Source: G963663315 sp963665165
Lineage (GTDB): Bacteria; Pseudomonadota; Gammaproteobacteria; Arenicellales; Poriferihabitantaceae
Direction: 5' to 3'
NCBI GenBank assembly: GCA_963665165.1
Contig: OY761989.1
Coordinates: 372,001 to 436,000, forward strand
DNA length: 64,000 nt
The translations under genes and the position numbers were made by a program. This document shows positions 1 through 8,410 of this stretch, one piece after another (position 1 is the first letter of the stretch; the number at the start of each line of letters is the position of its first letter). The notes beneath the pieces are model-generated. The model made no database searches, was not told the DNA's origin, and saw only the letters and a list, made by a program, of their open reading frames with translations.

Positions 1-1098
1 GTTGGCCTGATCCGTAAGCAGGTAAATCAGGCCGTCCGGTCCCTGGCGAACGTCCCGGATACGCTTTCCCCAATCCGTGAGCAGCCGCTCTTCCAGCGCC
101 ACTCCGCCCGGCCTGACCTCAAGACGGGCCAGCAGCCTGCTGGAAAGCGAGCCGGTGAAAAAGCTGCCCTGCCAGGCCGGGAAGCGGTCGCCGTCATAAA
201 TCATCAGGCCGGAAGGCGAGATCGACGGCGTCCAATAATGGACAGGCTGGGCCATGCCTGCCTTGTGTGTGCCCTCCCCGATCTTGAAGCCGGCGTAGCT
301 TCGGCCATAAGTGATCACCGGCCAGCCGTAATTCACTCCCGGCTCAATCCGGTTAAGCTCATCCCCGCCCTTCGGGCCGTGCTCTACCGCATAAATCCGC
401 CCGGTCGCTTTCTCCAGCGCCATGCCTTGCGGGTTGCGGTTGCCGTAAGCGTAGATTCCGGGTTCCGCGTCGGCTTCCCCTGTGAATGGATTGTCTTTGG
501 GTACGCGCCCGTCTTCATGCAGGCGAATGATCGAGCCGGCCGGGTCGTCCAGCGCCTGGGCCCGATCCTTGTTGCCCCGGTCACCGGCAGTGATGAACAG
601 ATAACCGTTCGCAAACAGCAGCCGGGAACCGAAATGGCGGCCCCCGCTGGTCCGCGGCAACCCGACATAGAGTTCTTCAGTATCTTCCAGGCGGTTGCCG
701 ATCAGCCTGCCGCGTGCGACAGCGGTCGCGCCGCCGCCCGGCCCCGGACTCGCATAGGACAGGTAAACCAGCCTGTTCTCGACAAAACGGGGATGTAGCG
801 CGACATCCAGCAGCCCGCCCTGGCCATTCGCATAAACGGAAGGAACACCGGCGACCGGATTCGGGTCCAGCCGTCCATCCACGATGCGCCGGAGCCGTCC
901 CGGCCGCTCGGTCACAAGTATTGAGCCATCCGGCAGGAAGGCCAGACTCCAGGGATGCTCAAGACCGTCCGTTACCGGAACCAGCCGGAAACGATGTTCT
1001 ATCGAGTCATGCGTTCCCGGCAGTTCAGCCGCATGAGCCGGGGATAAGAAACCGAGGAGCGCCAGAGCGACGCCAGGTAGCGTTAAACGGCAGGCCAG
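1..1098 (-). CDS. PQQ-dependent aldose sugar dehydrogenase-like protein (3' end cut by window)
   Basis: Read on the minus strand, this frame stays open to base 1. It gives a secreted beta-propeller protein: a hydrophobic leader ending near PAHAAE, then EHPWSLAFLPDGSILVTERP, GGRHFGSRLLF, YGNRNPQG, VEHGPKGGDELN and NYGWPVITYG. These are typical of the YliI/Asd glucose-sorbosone dehydrogenase family (PQQ-dependent, periplasmic oxidation of aldoses). The C-terminus lies outside the window. The start is uncertain. The atpC stop codon is in the same frame at 1102-1104, and no ATG or GTG follows before the signal peptide, so I placed the start at the CTG at 1096-1098. A sequencing error or a frameshift is the alternative. 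It lies directly after atpC and may be read through from the atp operon. Confidence 0.8.
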   Translation of the reverse strand, partial: MACRLTLPGVALALLGFLSPAHAAELPGTHDSIEHRFRLVPVTDGLEHPWSLAFLPDGSILVTERPGRLRRIVDGRLDPNPVAGVPSVYANGQGGLLDVALHPRFVENRLVYLSYASPGPGGGATAVARGRLIGNRLEDTEELYVGLPRTSGGRHFGSRLLFANGYLFITAGDRGNKDRAQALDDPAGSIIRLHEDGRVPKDNPFTGEADAEPGIYAYGNRNPQGMALEKATGRIYAVEHGPKGGDELNRIEPGVNYGWPVITYGRSYAGFKIGEGTHKAGMAQPVHYWTPSISPSGLMIYDGDRFPAWQGSFFTGSLSSRLLARLEVRPGGVALEERLLTDWGKRIRDVRQGPDGLIYLLTDQAN

Positions 1099-1101
1099 GG
1101 G

Positions 1102-1524
1102 TCAGTTCCGGAGTTTCTTCAGTTTGTCTATGGCGCGGATCTGGGCCGCGTAGGCCGCCAGTTCCGCTTTCATCTCCGCGTAACTGTGGTCATCCATCGG
1201 CGTTTCCTTCAGTTTGTCTTCCGCCCTTTTCATCGCTTCCTGGGCGGCAGACTCATCCAGGTCATCCGCCCGCATTGCGGTATCCGACAATACCGTGACC
1301 AGATACGGCTGGACTTCGAGAAGCCCGCCGGTAATAAAGAAAAACAGTTGCTCGCCGCTTTCCTGCTCAACCCGGACATCGCCGGCCTTGAGCCGGGTAA
1401 TCAATGGAGCGTGCTTCGGCGCAATGCCCAGTTCACCCTGGGTCCCCGGAACAAACACCATTGTGCCCTGGCCGTCCCAGATCGGTTGTTCAGCGCTGAC
1501 GATTTCAACTTGTATGGTAGACAT
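1102..1524 (-). CDS. atpC: ATP synthase F1 subunit epsilon
   Basis: This 140-residue protein has the epsilon layout: an N-terminal beta-sandwich (IQVEIVSAEQPIWDG, then GELGIAPKHAPLITRL) and a C-terminal helical hairpin rich in Ala, Glu and Lys (about residues 88-138). Epsilon sits on the gamma stalk of F1 and can inhibit ATP hydrolysis. It is the last gene of the atp operon, 15 bases after atpD, which is the standard order. The length is normal for the family (about 138-142). Confidence 0.97.
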   Translation of the reverse strand: MSTIQVEIVSAEQPIWDGQGTMVFVPGTQGELGIAPKHAPLITRLKAGDVRVEQESGEQLFFFITGGLLEVQPYLVTVLSDTAMRADDLDESAAQEAMKRAEDKLKETPMDDHSYAEMKAELAAYAAQIRAIDKLKKLRN

Positions 1525-1539
1525 TGATTTTACCCGGCT

Positions 1540-2940
1540 CTAGCTTAGTTCTTTTGCCTTTTCGATCGCTTCCTCAATCCCGCCTACCATGTAGAACGCC
1601 TGCTCCGGCAGATGATCGTAATCCCCGTTGGCAATACCCTGGAAAGCCTTGATGGTATCTTTCAACGTCACATACTTTCCCGGTGTCCCGGTAAACGTCT
1701 GCGCCACGGTAAATGGTTGGGACAGGAAACGCTGCATACGCCTCGCACGCCCTACCGCCTGTTTGTCTTCCTCCGACAATTCATCCATCCCCAGGATCGC
1801 AATGATATCCTGCAACTCCTTGTAGCGTTGCAGCGTACCCTGAACGGCGCGGGCCGCGGTATAATGCTCGGTACCGATGACCAGGGGATCGAGTAACCGG
1901 GAGGTCGAATCCAGCGGATCCACCGCCGGATAAATACCCAGTTCCGCGACCTGCCTGGAAAGTACCAGGGTTGCGTCAAGGTGCGCGAATGTGGTCGCGG
2001 GGGATGGGTCGGTCAGATCGTCCGCAGGCACATAGACCGCCTGGAACGAGGTGATCGAGCCATCTCTTGTGGAAGTAATGCGTTCCTGCAACGCGCCCAT
2101 TTCATCCGCCAGGGTTGGCTGATAACCGACGGCGGAAGGCATTCGCCCAAGCAGCGCCGAAACTTCAGTCCCGGCCAGGGTATAGCGATAGATATTGTCG
2201 ATAAACATCAGGACATCCCGGCCTTCGTCGCGGAAATATTCCGCCATGGTCAACCCGGATAACGCCACCCGCAGCCGGTTGCCCGGAGGCTCATTCATCT
2301 GACCGTATACCATGGCCACTTTCGACTGTTCCGGGTGTTCGACATTGACCACGCCCGCCTCCTGCATTTCGTGGTAGAAATCATTGCCTTCCCGGGTCCG
2401 TTCCCCGACCCCGGCGAATACCGACAACCCGCTGTGGGCCGTCGCGATATTGTTGATCAACTCCAGCAGGGTAACGGTCTTGCCCACACCCGCCCCGCCA
2501 AACAGCCCGATCTTGCCGCCCTTGGCAATCGGCATGATCAGGTCAACCACCTTGATCCCGGTTTCAAGCAACTCGACGCTGGCTGCCTGTTCCTCGTAGG
2601 TGGGAGCAGGACGGTGGATCGGCATGCGCTGGTCCGACTGGATCGCACCGCGCTCATCGACCGGATCACCCAGCACATCCATGATCCGTCCCAGGGTGCC
2701 CTCCCCAACCGGAACCGATATGGGAGCGCCGGTGTTGCTGACTTCAACACCACGTTTCAGGCCATCGGAAGAGCCCATGGCGATACATCGCACCACGCCG
2801 TCTCCCATTTGCTGCTGCACTTCCAGGGTCAAGCCTGCTTCATCTATTTTCAGCGCGTCATACACTTGCGGTACTGTGTCACGGGGAAACTGGACGTCTA
2901 CCACCGCGCCGATGATTTCTACGATATTTCCTGAACTCAT
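1540..2940 (-). CDS. atpD: ATP synthase F1 subunit beta
   Basis: This is the catalytic F1 subunit of 466 residues. The Walker A P-loop GGAGVGKTV lies near residue 150 and Walker B near residue 244 (DVLMFIDNIYR). Catalytic-site elements GERTREGND, ALSGLTMAEYFRDE and VPADDLTDPSPATTFAHLDA follow. It lacks nothing expected and starts at MSSGNIVEIIGAVVDV, a normal beta N-terminus. It is transcribed between atpG and atpC. Confidence 0.99.
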   Translation of the reverse strand: MSSGNIVEIIGAVVDVQFPRDTVPQVYDALKIDEAGLTLEVQQQMGDGVVRCIAMGSSDGLKRGVEVSNTGAPISVPVGEGTLGRIMDVLGDPVDERGAIQSDQRMPIHRPAPTYEEQAASVELLETGIKVVDLIMPIAKGGKIGLFGGAGVGKTVTLLELINNIATAHSGLSVFAGVGERTREGNDFYHEMQEAGVVNVEHPEQSKVAMVYGQMNEPPGNRLRVALSGLTMAEYFRDEGRDVLMFIDNIYRYTLAGTEVSALLGRMPSAVGYQPTLADEMGALQERITSTRDGSITSFQAVYVPADDLTDPSPATTFAHLDATLVLSRQVAELGIYPAVDPLDSTSRLLDPLVIGTEHYTAARAVQGTLQRYKELQDIIAILGMDELSEEDKQAVGRARRMQRFLSQPFTVAQTFTGTPGKYVTLKDTIKAFQGIANGDYDHLPEQAFYMVGGIEEAIEKAKELS

Positions 2941-3009
2941 GGTTCGAAAAGCCCTCTGTTAATATTTCAATTTCTCGTGCTTGCGTGTCCTGAATCACCC
3001 GGTCCGTGG

Positions 3010-3873
3010 TCAGACCGCTGCCGCACCACCCACAATTTCCGACAGCTCCTGGGTGATCGCCGCCTGTCTGGCCTTGTTATAGACCAATTGCAAATCATCA
3101 ATCAGGTTACCTGCATTATCCGTGGCCGCTTTCATCGCCACCATTCTCGCCGCCTGTTCGCAAGCGGAATTTTCTGCCACGGACTGATAAACGAGCGACT
3201 CGACATAACGTGACATCAGAAAATCAATCACTTCTTTTGAGTCCGGTTCGTAAATATAATCCCAGTAATGTTTCAGTTCCGGCTCTTCACTCGGCACGAT
3301 CGGGATCAACTGCTCGACCTGGGGAGACTGGGTCATGGTATTTACAAATTCATTGCTGACCACAAATACCCGGTCCACCTTGTGGTCCAGATAATCATCC
3401 ATCAGCACCTTGGTGGCGCCAATCAGCGTGTGCAGTTCGGGCGCGTCGCCCAGGTCCGTAACTTCGCTGATCACTTCGGCGTTATACCGCCGGAAAAAGG
3501 CGCTGGCTTTTTTCCCGATCACGCAGACCCTGACCTGTACGCCGTCATCCTGCCATTGCGCCATCGCACCCGCCGCTTTGCGGAAAACATTGACGTTCAG
3601 GCCGCCGCATAACCCCCGGTCACTGGAGATGACGATAAAGCCGACCGCCTTGACTTCTTCGCGACTGAATACATAAGGGTGCATGTACTCAGGATGCGCG
3701 TTTGCCAGGTGGGAGACGACCACGCGCATTTTATTCGCATACGGCCGCGCCGCGTTCATGCGGTTCTGGGCACGTCGCATCTTGCTCGCGGCAACCATTT
3801 CCATCGCCTTGGTAATCTTGCGAGTGCTGCCGATACTCTTGATCTGGTTCCGTATTTCTTTAGTGCTTGGCAT
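3010..3873 (-). CDS. atpG: ATP synthase F1 subunit gamma
   Basis: The central rotor-stalk subunit, 287 residues. The N-terminal helix STKEIRNQIKSIGSTRKITK and the C-terminal helix ending NKARQAAITQELSEIVGGA are the conserved coiled-coil pair that turns inside the alpha3-beta3 ring. The middle carries the usual Rossmann-like segment with SSDRGLCGGLN near residue 84. It sits between atpA and atpD with short gaps. Confidence 0.99.
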   Translation of the reverse strand: MPSTKEIRNQIKSIGSTRKITKAMEMVAASKMRRAQNRMNAARPYANKMRVVVSHLANAHPEYMHPYVFSREEVKAVGFIVISSDRGLCGGLNVNVFRKAAGAMAQWQDDGVQVRVCVIGKKASAFFRRYNAEVISEVTDLGDAPELHTLIGATKVLMDDYLDHKVDRVFVVSNEFVNTMTQSPQVEQLIPIVPSEEPELKHYWDYIYEPDSKEVIDFLMSRYVESLVYQSVAENSACEQAARMVAMKAATDNAGNLIDDLQLVYNKARQAAITQELSEIVGGAAAV

Positions 3874-3911
3874 TACAAGCCCCCGTCAATGCTGCTGCCT
3901 GGATTACGAAA

Positions 3912-5459
3912 TCACCAACTGCCATTTTTCTTGAAATCCTCAACCGCGGCGCCCAGCCTGTCCCCGATTTCATCGGACCATGCCTTGTCCCGATTGATTT
4001 CCTCGATCAGGCCACCGTGATTCGATTGGACATAAGCCTGCATCGCATCCTCGAAAGCAACCACATCGCCAACGGCGACATCATCGAGATAGCCCTGGTT
4101 GACCGCATATAATGAAAGCGCCATTTCCGCGACCGACATTGGCATATACTGGGGCTGTTTCATCATTTCCATAACGCGCTCGCCCCGTTCCAGTTGCCTG
4201 CGCGTGGCTTCATCGAGATCTGACGCAAACTGGGAGAAGGCTTCAAGCTCACGATACTGCGCCAGCGCCAGTCGAATCCCCCCGCCCAGTTTCTTGATGA
4301 TGCCGGTCTGGGCGGCGCCCCCCACCCGTGATACCGACAAGCCGGCGTTGATGGCCGGACGCATACCGGCGTTGAACAGGCCGGTTTCCAGAAAGATCTG
4401 TCCGTCGGTAATGGAGATTACATTGGTCGGCACAAAAGCGGAAACATCGCCGGCCTGGGTTTCGATAATGGGTATCGCCGTCAGCGAGCCGGTTCGCCCC
4501 TTGACCGCTCCGCCGGTCAGTTTTTCCACTTCCTGCGCGTTGATTCGCGCGCCCCGTTCCAGCAACCGCGAGTGCAGGTAGAACACATCACCCGGATAGG
4601 CTTCCCGTCCCGGCGGGCGTCTCAACAACAGCGAAATCTGCCGGTAGGCCCAGGCCTGTTTGGTCAGGTCATCATAAATGATCAGGGCGTCCTCCCCCTT
4701 GTCACGGAAGTATTCGCCCATCGCGCAACCGGCGTAAGGCGCGATGAACTGCTCCGCGGCCGAATTGGACGCCGACGCGGCAACCACGATGGTATGCTCC
4801 ATTGCGCCATGCTCTTCGAGCTTGCGTACGACACCGGCGATACTGGACGCCTTCTGGCCGATCGCAACATAGATACACTTCACATCGGTACCTTTCTGGT
4901 TGATGATGGCATCAATGGTCACCGCTGTTTTGCCGGTCTGGCGGTCGCCGATGATCAGTTCGCGCTGCCCACGGCCAATCGGCACCATCGAATCAATCGA
5001 CTTCAGGCCGATCTGTACCGGCTGGTCAACCGACTGCCGGGCGATCACCCCGGGAGCAATCTTTTCAATCGGCGACGAGACCGTGTTTTCAATCGGTCCC
5101 TTGCCGTCAATCGGGGACCCCAGTGAATCGACCACCCGCCCGAGCAAGGCCTCCCCGGTCGGAACCTCAAGTATCCGGCCGGTACATTTAACCGTATCGC
5201 CCTCACAAAGATGCTTGTAATCACCGAGCACCACCGCACCCACCGAATCCTGCTCCAGGTTCAGGGCGAGACCATAGGTATTTCCGGGAAATTCAAGCAT
5301 CTCACCCTGCATCGCCTCGCTCAGACCATGGATCCGGGCAATACCGTCCGTCAACATGACAATCGTGCCTTCTGTACGCGCTTCGGTATCCGCTTCGAAG
5401 TTTTTGATTCGATCTTTAATCAGTTCGCTGATTTCAGACGGATTCAATTGGATGGACAT
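3912..5459 (-). CDS. atpA: ATP synthase F1 subunit alpha
   Basis: The non-catalytic nucleotide-binding F1 subunit, 515 residues. The P-loop GDRQTGKTAV lies near residue 169 and Walker B (DALIIYDDLTKQA) near 265. The segments LLRRPPGREAYPGDVFYLHS and ARINAQEVEKLTGG are diagnostic. The N-terminus MSIQLNPSEISELIKDRI is the helix that contacts delta. Length and gene order match proteobacterial operons. Confidence 0.99.
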   Translation of the reverse strand: MSIQLNPSEISELIKDRIKNFEADTEARTEGTIVMLTDGIARIHGLSEAMQGEMLEFPGNTYGLALNLEQDSVGAVVLGDYKHLCEGDTVKCTGRILEVPTGEALLGRVVDSLGSPIDGKGPIENTVSSPIEKIAPGVIARQSVDQPVQIGLKSIDSMVPIGRGQRELIIGDRQTGKTAVTIDAIINQKGTDVKCIYVAIGQKASSIAGVVRKLEEHGAMEHTIVVAASASNSAAEQFIAPYAGCAMGEYFRDKGEDALIIYDDLTKQAWAYRQISLLLRRPPGREAYPGDVFYLHSRLLERGARINAQEVEKLTGGAVKGRTGSLTAIPIIETQAGDVSAFVPTNVISITDGQIFLETGLFNAGMRPAINAGLSVSRVGGAAQTGIIKKLGGGIRLALAQYRELEAFSQFASDLDEATRRQLERGERVMEMMKQPQYMPMSVAEMALSLYAVNQGYLDDVAVGDVVAFEDAMQAYVQSNHGGLIEEINRDKAWSDEIGDRLGAAVEDFKKNGSW

Positions 5460-5507
5460 TTTGGATTTTCCTCTGTGTAAGGTGTTGCGGACCCGACCCG
5501 TAACGAA

Positions 5508-6044
5508 TCAGGCGCCCAGCGCACCCGCAAGTTGTTCAAGTTGTGCCTTGACCGAGCCGTCTATTACCCGGTCTCCGGCCCTGATCACGGCGCCGCCGAT
5601 GAGTTCTTCATCGACTTCAAATTCAAGATTGACGCTGCGCCCCAGTTTTGACTGCAAGGCTTCCGCGAATTGTTTCTGCCGACTTTCGTCAAGCGGGGAC
5701 GCGGTCGTCATTTGCGCCACGACCACCTTTTCAGCATCCGCCCTGCGCACCGCATACGCCTGTGCAATATCACGAATCGCATCGACCCGGTTATTCCTGA
5801 CCAGCAACCGGACCAGGTTTTCCCCCTCCTGATCCAGTCGGTCGCCGCATACGTCGATGATCAGGGCAGACAGTCGCTCCGATGATATGCGGGGATCATG
5901 AGTCAAGCCAGCCATTACAGGATCATCCGCCACCGCTGCCAGCAGCCTTATCCGGTCATCCCAGACAGACAACGCATCGCGTTCCAGGGCCAGTTCGAAC
6001 AGGGCCTGGGCATAGGGTCTGGCAATATTACTTTGAGCAGGCAT
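5508..6044 (-). CDS. atpH: ATP synthase F1 subunit delta
   Basis: This 178-residue protein begins SNIARPYAQALFELA and ends with the conserved GGAVIRAGDRVIDGSVKAQL segment of the OSCP/delta family. Delta joins the top of F1 to the b-subunit peripheral stalk. It lies between atpF and atpA as expected. Confidence 0.97.
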   Translation of the reverse strand: MPAQSNIARPYAQALFELALERDALSVWDDRIRLLAAVADDPVMAGLTHDPRISSERLSALIIDVCGDRLDQEGENLVRLLVRNNRVDAIRDIAQAYAVRRADAEKVVVAQMTTASPLDESRQKQFAEALQSKLGRSVNLEFEVDEELIGGAVIRAGDRVIDGSVKAQLEQLAGALGA

Positions 6045-6064
6045 GATCGGTTCCTGTTCGGGTA

Positions 6065-6535
6065 TTACAGCTTCGCGGCCAGATCGTCGAGTATGTCCGC
6101 ATGGGCTTTCGCATCCACTTCCCTGCCGAGAATTTTTTGCGCCCCGGCCACCGCAAGCTGGCTCACCTGGCCGCGCAGGACATCCCTGGCCTTGTTCAAC
6201 TCGGTGTCAATCTCGGCCCTGGCGGCGTTCATGATGCGTTCGCTTTCCTGTCTGGCCGCGCCCCTGGCTTCATCGACCAGTTCAGAACCCCGTTTTTCCG
6301 CCTTGCCAATGATATCGTTAGCCTGGTTTTTGGCCTCCAGTATCACCTTTTCGGCTTCCTTGTGTCCTTCGGCTTCCGCCATCTGGCCTTTTTCAGCAGC
6401 GGCCAGACCATCGGCAATCCGGGTTTTCCGTTCATTGAGCGCCCCCATGATCGGGGTCCAGACAAACTTCTTGCTAAACCAGACAAAGCCAATAAAAAAC
6501 AATACCTGGAAAGCCAGTGTGAGATTCAGATTCAT
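6065..6535 (-). CDS. atpF: ATP synthase F0 subunit b
   Basis: A 156-residue protein with one N-terminal membrane helix (about residues 5-27, MNLNLTLAFQVLFFIGFVWF) followed by a long charged amphipathic helix rich in Ala, Glu and Lys, which is the dimeric peripheral stalk. FSKKFVWTPIMGALNER is the usual junction. Its length equals the E. coli subunit. Confidence 0.98.
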   Translation of the reverse strand: MNLNLTLAFQVLFFIGFVWFSKKFVWTPIMGALNERKTRIADGLAAAEKGQMAEAEGHKEAEKVILEAKNQANDIIGKAEKRGSELVDEARGAARQESERIMNAARAEIDTELNKARDVLRGQVSQLAVAGAQKILGREVDAKAHADILDDLAAKL

Positions 6536-6600
6536 CCCGCTAAAGCCTCTGTTATCGCGTTAATAATCGTATTGCGTCAGGAACAAACACGACGCTTCGG

Positions 6601-6831
6601 TCATGCCACCGCAAAAAGGACATACATCGCAATACCCACCGCAATCATGGGCACCGCGTCAACCAGGCCCATGACAATGAAAAACTGGGTGCGCAGCATT
6701 GGAATCAACTCCGGTTGACGGGCAGCGCCCTCAAGGAAGCGCCCCCCCAGAATACCGATGCCGACGGCGGCGCCGAGAGCGCCCAGACCCATCATGAGCC
6801 CGCCTGCGATGTAAAGAAGTGCTTGTTCCAT
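6601..6831 (-). CDS. atpE: ATP synthase F0 subunit c
   Basis: A 76-residue hairpin of two membrane helices. The polar loop AARQPEL joins them. The second helix contains FIVMGLVDAVPMIAVG, whose acidic residue (Asp in the E. coli position) is the proton carrier. No Na+-type ion-binding pattern is evident, so a proton-driven ring is the simplest reading. Confidence 0.98.
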   Translation of the reverse strand: MEQALLYIAGGLMMGLGALGAAVGIGILGGRFLEGAARQPELIPMLRTQFFIVMGLVDAVPMIAVGIAMYVLFAVA

Positions 6832-6882
6832 CTCAATCTCCGAAAATAAAAGTTGGATTAAAGTTAGTAAAGAGTACCGGTC

Positions 6883-7746
6883 TTAGTGATGCTGATGGGC
6901 CATGTCCATATACACAATGGTCAATACCATGAAAATAAAGGCTTGCAGGGTGATAACCAATATGTGAAAAACCGCCCAGATGAACTGCAGGACGCCGCCG
7001 AACAAGGTCAGGGTGATACCGGCGCCGAACATCAACGAAATCAGGATGAAGATCATCTCGCCAGCGTACATGTTGCCGAACAGGCGCAGCGAGTGGGAAA
7101 TCGGTTTGGAAATCATACTGACGAACTCCAGGAAAAAATTCACCGGTATGAACAACAGTTTCAAAACCGGGTTTTTTGCCTCGAACGGATGCATGGTCAG
7201 TTCCGCCGCAAATCCAGCCGGGCCCTTGATCCGGATGCTGTAATAAATCATCAGCGCAAAGATGCTCAGGGCAAGGCCAAAGGTAATGTTGGGGTCGGTG
7301 GTCGGCACCACTTTCTGGAATTTGACGCCAAACAACTCAAGAAATCTCGGGATCACCTCCACCGGAACCAGGTCCATCAGGTTCATCAGGAAGATCCAGC
7401 AAAACAGGGTCAGCGCCATTGGCGCGACCAGGTCGTTTTTCGCGTTGAACGAACCGCGTACATTTTCATCTATGAATTCAACAATCCACTCGCAAAAGTT
7501 CTGCAACATCCCCGGCTCGCCAGCCGTTACCCGGATTGCCACCCGCCGGAAAAGCCCCAGAAACAGCGCTCCCAGCGCAAACGACCAGAACAGACTGTCC
7601 ACATGGACCGCCATGACTCCCATTTCGGCGGCTTCGGCGCCCGTGTAGGCCATCCCCCATGAGCCGTCGACATGACGTCCGAAGGTCAGGTTGGTCAAAT
7701 GATGCCGAATAAATTCAGTCGAGGTAATTGTTTCTGACGATGCCAT
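6883..7746 (-). CDS. atpB: ATP synthase F0 subunit a
   Basis: A polytopic membrane protein of 287 residues. The segment SMISKPISHSLRLFGNMYAG near residue 213 holds the essential Arg of the proton channel. The last helices (LQFIWAVFHILVITLQAFIF) line the half-channels. It is the first structural F0 gene after atpI. Confidence 0.98.
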   Translation of the reverse strand: MASSETITSTEFIRHHLTNLTFGRHVDGSWGMAYTGAEAAEMGVMAVHVDSLFWSFALGALFLGLFRRVAIRVTAGEPGMLQNFCEWIVEFIDENVRGSFNAKNDLVAPMALTLFCWIFLMNLMDLVPVEVIPRFLELFGVKFQKVVPTTDPNITFGLALSIFALMIYYSIRIKGPAGFAAELTMHPFEAKNPVLKLLFIPVNFFLEFVSMISKPISHSLRLFGNMYAGEMIFILISLMFGAGITLTLFGGVLQFIWAVFHILVITLQAFIFMVLTIVYMDMAHQHH

Positions 7747-7800
7747 CTGAATCCAAATTTCCGCTCGTTAAAACGTTCGTGATTACCCGGAACCGGGTCT

Positions 7801-8286
7801 TCACCTCTCCTCGGGCCGGGTTCTTCGCCTGATCATGACCCCGGCGCCCGCTATTTGTACCATCCCATAACCAGTCACCACCCAGACCGGCTGAAATTCC
7901 AGGTGGATCAGCCCGAAAGCAATTCCACCACCGATTATCACCAGCTTGTACAGCAACCCGGCATAAATCGAACCGAGCGCTGCCCAGCCTGTCTGGCCGG
8001 CGCCCGAACCGAAACCACGCATTACACTTCTGAAGCTCAGGATGGTACCGGCCATGGCCAGCAACGCCCCGTAAAATGTGCTCCCGAACCCGCCCCGAAC
8101 CAGGGAAAACAGGGTTGCATCCTCAAATCCGGCCGTCACTGCCTGCCAGATTGCAACCACAAGCAACAGCAGAACCGTGGCAATACCCTGTAACACCAAC
8201 ACCTGTTTGAGCCCTTGCCGCAGAGTCTGTGCTTCACCCTTCACCATCGTGCGTTTGCGCGTCAATTCCGCACTGCGCGCTCTCAT
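7801..8286 (-). CDS. atpI: ATP synthase subunit I (assembly-related membrane protein)
   Basis: A 161-residue protein with four predicted membrane helices (about residues 32-50, 72-90, 104-125, 132-150) and an RRRTRPEER tail. Position, just ahead of atpB, and the AtpI pattern of small glycine-rich helices support the call. AtpI proteins assist c-ring assembly or Mg2+ supply and diverge strongly in sequence, so the name rests partly on synteny. A second possible start (Met14) would shorten it to 148 residues. Confidence 0.85.
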   Translation of the reverse strand: MRARSAELTRKRTMVKGEAQTLRQGLKQVLVLQGIATVLLLLVVAIWQAVTAGFEDATLFSLVRGGFGSTFYGALLAMAGTILSFRSVMRGFGSGAGQTGWAALGSIYAGLLYKLVIIGGGIAFGLIHLEFQPVWVVTGYGMVQIAGAGVMIRRRTRPEER

Positions 8287-8324
8287 ACAGGAACCGGGAC
8301 AGGCTGAGAAGCGGCAAGGTACGG

Positions 8325-8354
8325 ATTATAAAAGCATTCTCCCTAAAGGGTCAA
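8325..8354 (-). promoter_or_regulatory. Probable sigma-70 promoter of the atp operon
   Basis: On the minus strand a -35 TTGACC (8349-8354) is followed after 18 bases by a perfect -10 TATAAT (8325-8330). Transcription would begin near 8318, about 30 bases ahead of atpI. Confidence 0.65.
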
Positions 8355-8410
8355 CTTACAGCCAGAAATTGGAGACTGTATGTGGAAGTCTGAACGGATA
8401 AACCACGAAA

